From positions 1 through 37,628 of the forward strand of contig JAAWDY010000047.1 of NCBI GenBank assembly GCA_022793995.1: a stretch of 37,628 nucleotides of DNA. Reading direction: 5' to 3'. Of this stretch, positions 33,236 to 37,628 are shown piece by piece (positions within the stretch are counted from its first letter, which is position 1; each line of letters starts with the position of its first letter). Source of the stretch: Coprococcus sp. Lineage in GTDB: Bacteria > Bacillota > Clostridia > Lachnospirales > Lachnospiraceae. Made by a program: the position numbers and the translations under genes. The notes under the pieces were generated by a model. That model saw nothing but the letters and a program-made list of their open reading frames with translations, did not search any database and was not told the DNA's origin.

Positions 33236-34432
33236 ATGAGCGCTTTAAAAGTGAAATTTTTGATGGGACCGGCAGAATGTAACGACAGGAATATTCCGGA
33301 ATACAGCAGAGAATTTTTGGCGGAATTGAGTAAAGCGATGGGTGAGGAGGTTGTCTGCGCTGAGATGGACGAGGTAAGCGCACAGCCGCTTCCCGTATAC
33401 TTTATCGCTTCCGGCGGAGCGGAACGTGGATTTGAAGCAGCCTATGAGCAGACCAAAGAGCCGTATATTCTTCTGACGACGCCGGCGTATAATTCGTTGG
33501 CGGCTTCCATGGAGATTATGGGATTTCTTCAGGAGCATGGTCTAAAAGGCGAGATTCTTCACGGTTCTGCAGAGACGATTGCAAAGCGTCTAAAAGTGCT
33601 GAAAAGAGTGGCGGATGCGAAAGCGAAGCTTGCGCACACACGTCTGGGCTGTTTTGGAACACCGGGCGGTCTGATCGCCAGCGAAGCAGATTTTGATGTG
33701 ATGAAAAAAGTAAGCGGTATGGAGCTTGTACTTTTTGGCCTGGATGAGCTCGTAGAAGAGTACCACAAAGGCGGATATCCAGAGAATGCCTATACGGAAG
33801 ATCTTAAGAAAAAGGGATATGCAGCCGATGAAATAGAAAAGGCATTAAATGTATATGGCGCATTAAAGAGGCTGATCGATAAATATGATCTCCAGGGCGT
33901 TACGGTGAAATGTTTTGACCTGCTCGACCTAATCCACACAACAGGGTGTCTTGCGCTTGCAATCTTAAATGCAGAAGGAATCCCGGCGGCGTGCGAAGGA
34001 GACCAGAAGAGCCTTGTTAGTATGGCGGTACTTGCGGCCCTTACCGGTGAGTCCGGGTTTATGGCGAATCCAAGCTGTATGGATCCGGAGGCAAGCGAGA
34101 TCATATTTGCACATTGTACGCTTCCCATTGACATGCCGGACAACTATACGCTGACGACTCATTTTGAGTCAGGAATCGGTGTGGCGGTAGCGTGCGATAT
34201 CGCGTCTCAGCCTATGACGATCTTTAAGTGCGACGATACGCTTACCAGATACTATGCGGGGAGGGCGAACCTCATCGAGACGATGCACAGGAAAGATCTT
34301 TGCCGTTCGCAGATGCGCCTTCACTTAGAAGACGGGACGGGATATTTCTCAAGCCATCCGATCAGCAATCACCATATCATCTGCAAGGGCGACTGGAAAG
34401 AGGTAATCGACGAATACTTTAGCCAGATGTAA
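33236..34432 (+). CDS. FucI/AraA-fold isomerase-like protein
   Basis: The 398-residue protein resembles the L-fucose/L-arabinose isomerase superfamily. An N-terminal Rossmann-like half (about 1-160: [30 protein letters not shown]) is followed by a C-terminal half with candidate metal ligands in [20 protein letters not shown] (Glu) and [18 protein letters not shown] (His). Members isomerise free aldoses to ketoses; ribose freed by the hydrolase next door would be a logical substrate (inference). AAGGAGG precedes the ATG. It is shorter than true FucI (about 590 residues) and poorly characterised. Confidence 0.6.
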   Translation: MSALKVKFLMGPAECNDRNIPEYSREFLAELSKAMGEEVVCAEMDEVSAQPLPVYFIASGGAERGFEAAYEQTKEPYILLTTPAYNSLAASMEIMGFLQEHGLKGEILHGSAETIAKRLKVLKRVADAKAKLAHTRLGCFGTPGGLIASEADFDVMKKVSGMELVLFGLDELVEEYHKGGYPENAYTEDLKKKGYAADEIEKALNVYGALKRLIDKYDLQGVTVKCFDLLDLIHTTGCLALAILNAEGIPAACEGDQKSLVSMAVLAALTGESGFMANPSCMDPEASEIIFAHCTLPIDMPDNYTLTTHFESGIGVAVACDIASQPMTIFKCDDTLTRYYAGRANLIETMHRKDLCRSQMRLHLEDGTGYFSSHPISNHHIICKGDWKEVIDEYFSQM

Positions 34433-34449
34433 GGGTGAAAGGAGAGAAG

Positions 34450-35640
34450 ATGGAGAAATATCAGCGGATATTTGTAGTAGTTGTAGATTCGATGGGGATA
34501 GGTGCTATGCCTGATTCCGAGACATTCGGGGACATCGGGGTCAACACGCTCGGGCATATCTCGGAGTCTATGGAGAGTTTTGATATCCCCAATCTTCAGA
34601 AACTAGGGCTTGCCAATCTATGTCCTTTAAAACAGGTGGAGGCTGCGACGAAGCCCCTGGGATACCACGCAGTGCTGAAAGAAAAAAGCATGGGCAAAGA
34701 TACCATGACAGGGCACTGGGAGATGATGGGGCTTGAGGTGACAAAGCCGTTCCAGACGTTCACGGATACAGGGTTCCCGCCGGAATTAATCAGGGAATTG
34801 GAAGAACGCACCGGGAGGAAGGTCATCGGCAATAAAAGCGCCAGTGGAACAGAGATCTTAGACGAACTGGCGGAAGAGGAAATTGCAGAGGGCCACATGA
34901 TCGTATATACGTCCGCGGATTCTGTGCTGCAGATCTGCGGAAATGAAGAGACCTTTGGGTTGGATGAACTGTACCGGTGCTGTGAGATCGCCAGGGAACT
35001 TACCATGCGCGACGAGTGGAAGGTAGGACGCGTCATTGCAAGACCTTATGTTGGAAAGAAAAAGGGCGAGTTTGTAAGGACGAGCAACCGCCATGACTAT
35101 GCGCTAAAGCCGTTTGGAAAGACAGCGCTTAACGTTTTAAAAGAACAGGGCTTCGATGTGATTTCCATCGGCAAGATCAACGATATCTTCGTAGGAGAAG
35201 GAATCACAAAGGCATTAAAGTCTGTAAGTTCTGTCCATGGGATGGAACAGACGATCGAAGTTGCGGGAGAGGATTTTCATGGGCTTTGCTTCGTCAATCT
35301 AGTAGATTTTGACGCGCTCTGGGGACACAGGCGCGATCCAATAGGCTATGCGCATGAGATCGAAAAGTTCGATGTAAAACTAGGAGCCCTGCTCGAAAAA
35401 CTCCGAAAGGACGATCTTTTGATTATCACTGCGGACCATGGGAATGACCCGACCTATACAGGGACGGACCATACGCGGGAAAAGGTTCCGTTTCTGGCAT
35501 ATTCCAAGTCCATGGAAGGAAGCGGAAATCTTGGAGCAGCCGACACATTCGCGGTGATCGGCGCAACGGTTGCAGACAACTTCGGTGTAGCTATGCCAAA
35601 AGATACGATCGGAGTTTCCTGGCTGGATCGGTTGAAATAG
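34450..35640 (+). CDS. deoB: Phosphopentomutase
   Basis: The 396-residue alkaline-phosphatase-superfamily enzyme starts [20 protein letters not shown] (metal Asp) and has [21 protein letters not shown] (catalytic Thr region), [16 protein letters not shown] and [20 protein letters not shown]. All metal-binding motifs are present and the length is normal. It interconverts (deoxy)ribose-1-phosphate and -5-phosphate. The start at 34450 has AAAGGAG upstream; the in-frame ATG at 34435 has none. It sits between the isomerase-like gene and deoD in the operon. Confidence 0.96.
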   Translation: MEKYQRIFVVVVDSMGIGAMPDSETFGDIGVNTLGHISESMESFDIPNLQKLGLANLCPLKQVEAATKPLGYHAVLKEKSMGKDTMTGHWEMMGLEVTKPFQTFTDTGFPPELIRELEERTGRKVIGNKSASGTEILDELAEEEIAEGHMIVYTSADSVLQICGNEETFGLDELYRCCEIARELTMRDEWKVGRVIARPYVGKKKGEFVRTSNRHDYALKPFGKTALNVLKEQGFDVISIGKINDIFVGEGITKALKSVSSVHGMEQTIEVAGEDFHGLCFVNLVDFDALWGHRRDPIGYAHEIEKFDVKLGALLEKLRKDDLLIITADHGNDPTYTGTDHTREKVPFLAYSKSMEGSGNLGAADTFAVIGATVADNFGVAMPKDTIGVSWLDRLK

Positions 35641-35653
35641 AGGAGGAAGACTT

Positions 35654-36352
35654 ATGGGAACGCCACATAATGAAGCAGAAAAAGGCGAGATTGCAAAAAA
35701 AGTATTGATGCCGGGTGATCCTCTCCGCGCAAAATATATTGCCGAGCATTTTCTGGAGAATGCAAAGTGCTTTAACACTGTGCGGAATATGCTGGGATAT
35801 ACAGGAACATATAAGGGCAAAGAGGTTTCCGTCATGGGCGGAGGAATGGGAATGCCGTCCGTAGGTCTTTATACCTATGAACTATTCCATTTTTATGATG
35901 TGGATACGATCATCCGAATCGGCTCTACCGGGGCAATTCAGGATGATGTGAACGTTCTCGACGTTGTGATCGGGATGGGAGCGTGTACGGATTCCAACTA
36001 TGCGTCGCAGTTTGAGTTGCCGGGTACGTTTGCCCCAATCGCGGATTACGAACTTCTTGCAAGGGCTGTGGATGCAGCGAAAGAGAAAGGAATACCTGTC
36101 AGAGTGGGGAATATTCTGTCTTCCGATGTGTTTTATAACGATAATAACACGGTAAATGATAAATGGAAGAAGATGGGGGTTCTTGCGGTTGAGATGGAAG
36201 CGGCGGCGTTATATATGAATGCGGCCAGGGCAGGGAAGAAGGCGTTATGTCTTCTTACTGTATCCGACCACATATACCGTTACGAAGAGCTGGATGCCAG
36301 ACAACGTCAGAATGGACTAAACGACATGATTCAAATTGCGTTGGAGATCTGA
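35654..36352 (+). CDS. deoD: Purine-nucleoside phosphorylase, DeoD type
   Basis: This 232-residue protein matches hexameric DeoD: MPGDPLRAKYIAEHFLENAK, GGGMGMPSVGLYTYELFHFY, IIRIGSTGAIQ, VEMEAAALYMNA and LTVSDHIY (catalytic Asp). It phosphorolyses purine (deoxy)nucleosides to base and (deoxy)ribose-1-phosphate, which deoB then converts. GAGGAGG precedes the ATG, 13 bp after deoB. It is the last gene of the nucleoside set. Confidence 0.95.
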   Translation: MGTPHNEAEKGEIAKKVLMPGDPLRAKYIAEHFLENAKCFNTVRNMLGYTGTYKGKEVSVMGGGMGMPSVGLYTYELFHFYDVDTIIRIGSTGAIQDDVNVLDVVIGMGACTDSNYASQFELPGTFAPIADYELLARAVDAAKEKGIPVRVGNILSSDVFYNDNNTVNDKWKKMGVLAVEMEAAALYMNAARAGKKALCLLTVSDHIYRYEELDARQRQNGLNDMIQIALEI

Positions 36353-36401
36353 TGAGGCAGAGTATCTGTCGCCTTTGACAATATTTGATTTAGGAGATGC
36401 T

Positions 36402-37475
36402 ATGCGGAGCAGGATAATGGTAGTGGATGACGCGGAAGTGAACCGCGAATTACTGCGTGAAATACTGGAAGATGAATACATCGTGGATACGGCGGAAGAC
36501 GGAGAAGATGCAGTACGGAAGCTACAGGGTTACCATAGTGAGATGGCGGCGCTCCTTCTTGACCTGCAGATGCCGAAAATGGATGGGTTCGCAGTGATCG
36601 GCGAGATGGAGAGGAACGGGTGGCTGCAAAAAATCCCGGTACTGATCATAAGTAGTATGAGGGCGGTTGAGATTGAAAATAAATGTTTTGATCTGGGGGT
36701 TTCGGATTTTATCCGTAAACCCTTTGACCCCTCTATTGTAAAAAATCGGATTAGGAATGCTGTGCAGCTTTTCGGGTATAAGGAACAGCTTGAGCAGAAG
36801 GTGGAGGAACAGACGGCCACGCTGAAAAAGCAGAATCAAATTATTGAGATGCAGGCTGAAAAGTTGAAGGAAGCAGTACCCTTTAATAAGCTGATGATGC
36901 AGTACCAGGCAGCGATTATGGAGATTGAAACAAAACTTAAGGTTTTGAACATGGAATTTTCCCAGGAGTATAATAGAAATCCATTTGAGTCGATCAAGAG
37001 CCGTTTAAAAACGCCGGAAAGTATTTTTGAAAAGATGGCGCGCAAAGGTTATCCAATCACAGTAGAGAACATGGAACTTTTGTTGTCGGATGTGGCTGGG
37101 GTCCGTGTGATTTGCTCGTTTCCGGATGATATTTACCGCCTTAAGGAGCTGCTTATAAAGCAGGATGACATTGTTTTGCTGCGGGAGAAAGACTATATCA
37201 AGAATCCAAAGACAAACGGTTATCGGAGTCTCCACCTCATTGTCAACGTACCGATTTTTCTGTCCAATGAGAAAAAGTATATGAAGGTGGAGGTACAGTT
37301 CCGTACGATCGCTATGGATTTCTGGGCGAGTCTGGAGCACAAGCTTAAGTATAAGAAGAATGTGGATAATCCGGAGGAGATCGGCAGGCAGCTCAGGGCA
37401 TGCGCGGAATCCAGTGCGGAGCTTGACTATAGGATGCAGAAAATACGAAATAAGATCGATAAGTCTAAGGGATAA
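36402..37475 (+). CDS. Response regulator receiver fused to small alarmone (p)ppGpp synthetase
   Basis: The 357-residue protein begins with a complete receiver domain (1-120): acidic pair Asp9/Asp10, phosphorylation site LLLDLQMPKMDGF (Asp54), Ser84 and Lys106. A coiled-coil linker (about 122-165, KEQLEQKVEEQTATLKKQNQ) leads into a RelA/SpoT synthetase domain (about 185-345). That domain has NPFESIKSRLKTPESIFEKM, DVAGVRVICSF, NPKTNGYRSLHL, VEVQFRTIAMDFWASLEHKL. The synthetase part resembles RelQ/RelP-type small alarmone synthetases. The start at 36402 follows TAGGAG; an in-frame ATG at 36336 overlaps deoD. No sensor kinase is adjacent. Phosphorylation-controlled alarmone synthesis is inferred. 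Confidence 0.88.
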   Translation: MRSRIMVVDDAEVNRELLREILEDEYIVDTAEDGEDAVRKLQGYHSEMAALLLDLQMPKMDGFAVIGEMERNGWLQKIPVLIISSMRAVEIENKCFDLGVSDFIRKPFDPSIVKNRIRNAVQLFGYKEQLEQKVEEQTATLKKQNQIIEMQAEKLKEAVPFNKLMMQYQAAIMEIETKLKVLNMEFSQEYNRNPFESIKSRLKTPESIFEKMARKGYPITVENMELLLSDVAGVRVICSFPDDIYRLKELLIKQDDIVLLREKDYIKNPKTNGYRSLHLIVNVPIFLSNEKKYMKVEVQFRTIAMDFWASLEHKLKYKKNVDNPEEIGRQLRACAESSAELDYRMQKIRNKIDKSKG

Positions 37476-37489
37476 GACGGAATAGAATT

Positions 37490-37525
37490 GGGGCTGTCGC
37501 ACTAAGTAATTAGTGCGCAGCTCCT
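37490..37525 (+). terminator. IS terminal inverted repeat that also forms a terminator-like hairpin
   Basis: GGGGCTGTCGCACTAA (37490-37505) is answered by TTAGTGCGCAGCTCC (37511-37525) and followed by TTTTC. The sequence looks like the left terminus of an IS1182-type element folded on itself. It would also terminate the alarmone synthetase transcript. Confidence 0.5.
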
Positions 37526-37588
37526 TTTCTATGCAAAAAACAACTGCCAGACCTCGAAAGAATCCGGCAGTTGGTGTAAAATTAATGT

Positions 37589-37628
37589 ATGACCAAACAC
37601 ATTAACTTACAGAAAAATTATAGTCTAA
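37589..37628 (+). CDS. Partial transposase N-terminus
   Basis: ATG at 37589 opens MTKHINLQKNYSL, which runs off the window. It lies where an IS1182-type transposase should start after the terminal repeats. Only 13 residues are visible. Confidence 0.5.
   Translation, partial: MTKHINLQKNYSL

Larger units (their letters stand above)
37490..37628 (+). mobile_element. Left end of an insertion sequence (IS1182-like) running off the right edge
   Basis: The terminal repeat at 37490 is followed by a second hairpin (CAACTGCC at 37541-37548 with GGCAGTTG at 37566-37573) and then a transposase start. The GGGGCTGTCGCACTAA end is typical of IS1182-type elements as I remember them. The family call is tentative. 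Confidence 0.55.

Noticed and set aside
36377..36405. TTGACA with a possible TGCTAT 17 bp downstream before the receiver-alarmone synthetase gene
   Set aside because: The -10 would overlap the start codon, giving a leaderless transcript, although a good ribosome binding site (TAGGAG) is present.

Overview
The window looks like chromosomal DNA of a low-to-mid GC anaerobic Firmicute, most likely a gut Lachnospiraceae (Clostridium cluster XIVa). The basis is a T-box in front of pheST, AGGAGG-type ribosome binding sites, an ECF vitamin/nucleoside transporter, a CD3072-like TudS relative, Rpn and AAA/DUF1703 nuclease-like genes, and the protein styles. Both ends run into insertion sequences: a transposase start on the minus strand at 1-38, and a plus-strand transposase start at 37589-37628. 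The piece may therefore be a contig bounded by repeated IS copies (inference).

Region 1 (1-7.5 kb) is intact housekeeping and efflux DNA. A MerR-type regulator diverges from a MATE exporter across a promoter with a 19-bp spacer. A T-box leader with a Phe (UUC) specifier controls pheS-pheT, followed by queA.

Region 2 (7.5-25 kb) is a pseudogene-rich accessory zone. It holds a broken small ORF, a Rha-like phage gene with a nonsense codon, and an internally deleted IS30-type element. It also holds intact genes: a LURP-one-related protein, a stand-alone PUA/EVE-like protein, an epimerase and a SpoU methyltransferase. A tandem PH-like membrane protein here carries a frameshift. The centrepiece (14.0-18.8 kb) is the wreck of a nonribosomal peptide cluster: an acyl-activating ligase (frameshift plus nonsense), a multimodular NRPS reduced to C-PCP-C-PCP-reductase fragments with both adenylation domains missing, and a still intact acyl carrier protein. 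Further on come a frameshifted Rpn nuclease, an intact PadR/HAAS/DUF1648 operon, a radical SAM activase between two damaged Cys-rich genes, a damaged AAA/DUF1703 gene and an intact TudS-like gene.

Region 3 (25-37.5 kb) is intact. A Crp/Fnr-type (YeiL-like) regulator diverges from a roughly 10-kb run of same-strand genes: an ECF transporter (S, T, A, A'), an MFS carrier, uridine phosphorylase, a TenA-like protein, a nucleoside hydrolase, a FucI/AraA-like isomerase, phosphopentomutase and DeoD. A perfect 10+2+10 palindrome lies exactly where a class II Crp/Fnr activator would bind. The genes together suggest uptake and dismantling of a nucleoside-like compound, with release of base and pentose (phosphate). 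The TenA-like and isomerase members are not explained by ordinary nucleoside salvage, and this is the best candidate for an undescribed pathway. It is followed by a response-regulator receiver domain fused to a small alarmone (ppGpp) synthetase.

A family of short tandem hairpin repeats occurs at two places 28 kb apart (before pheS and before uridine phosphorylase). Each array ends in GGTAAGGAGG, which supplies the ribosome binding site of the next gene. No tRNA, rRNA or CRISPR array was seen.
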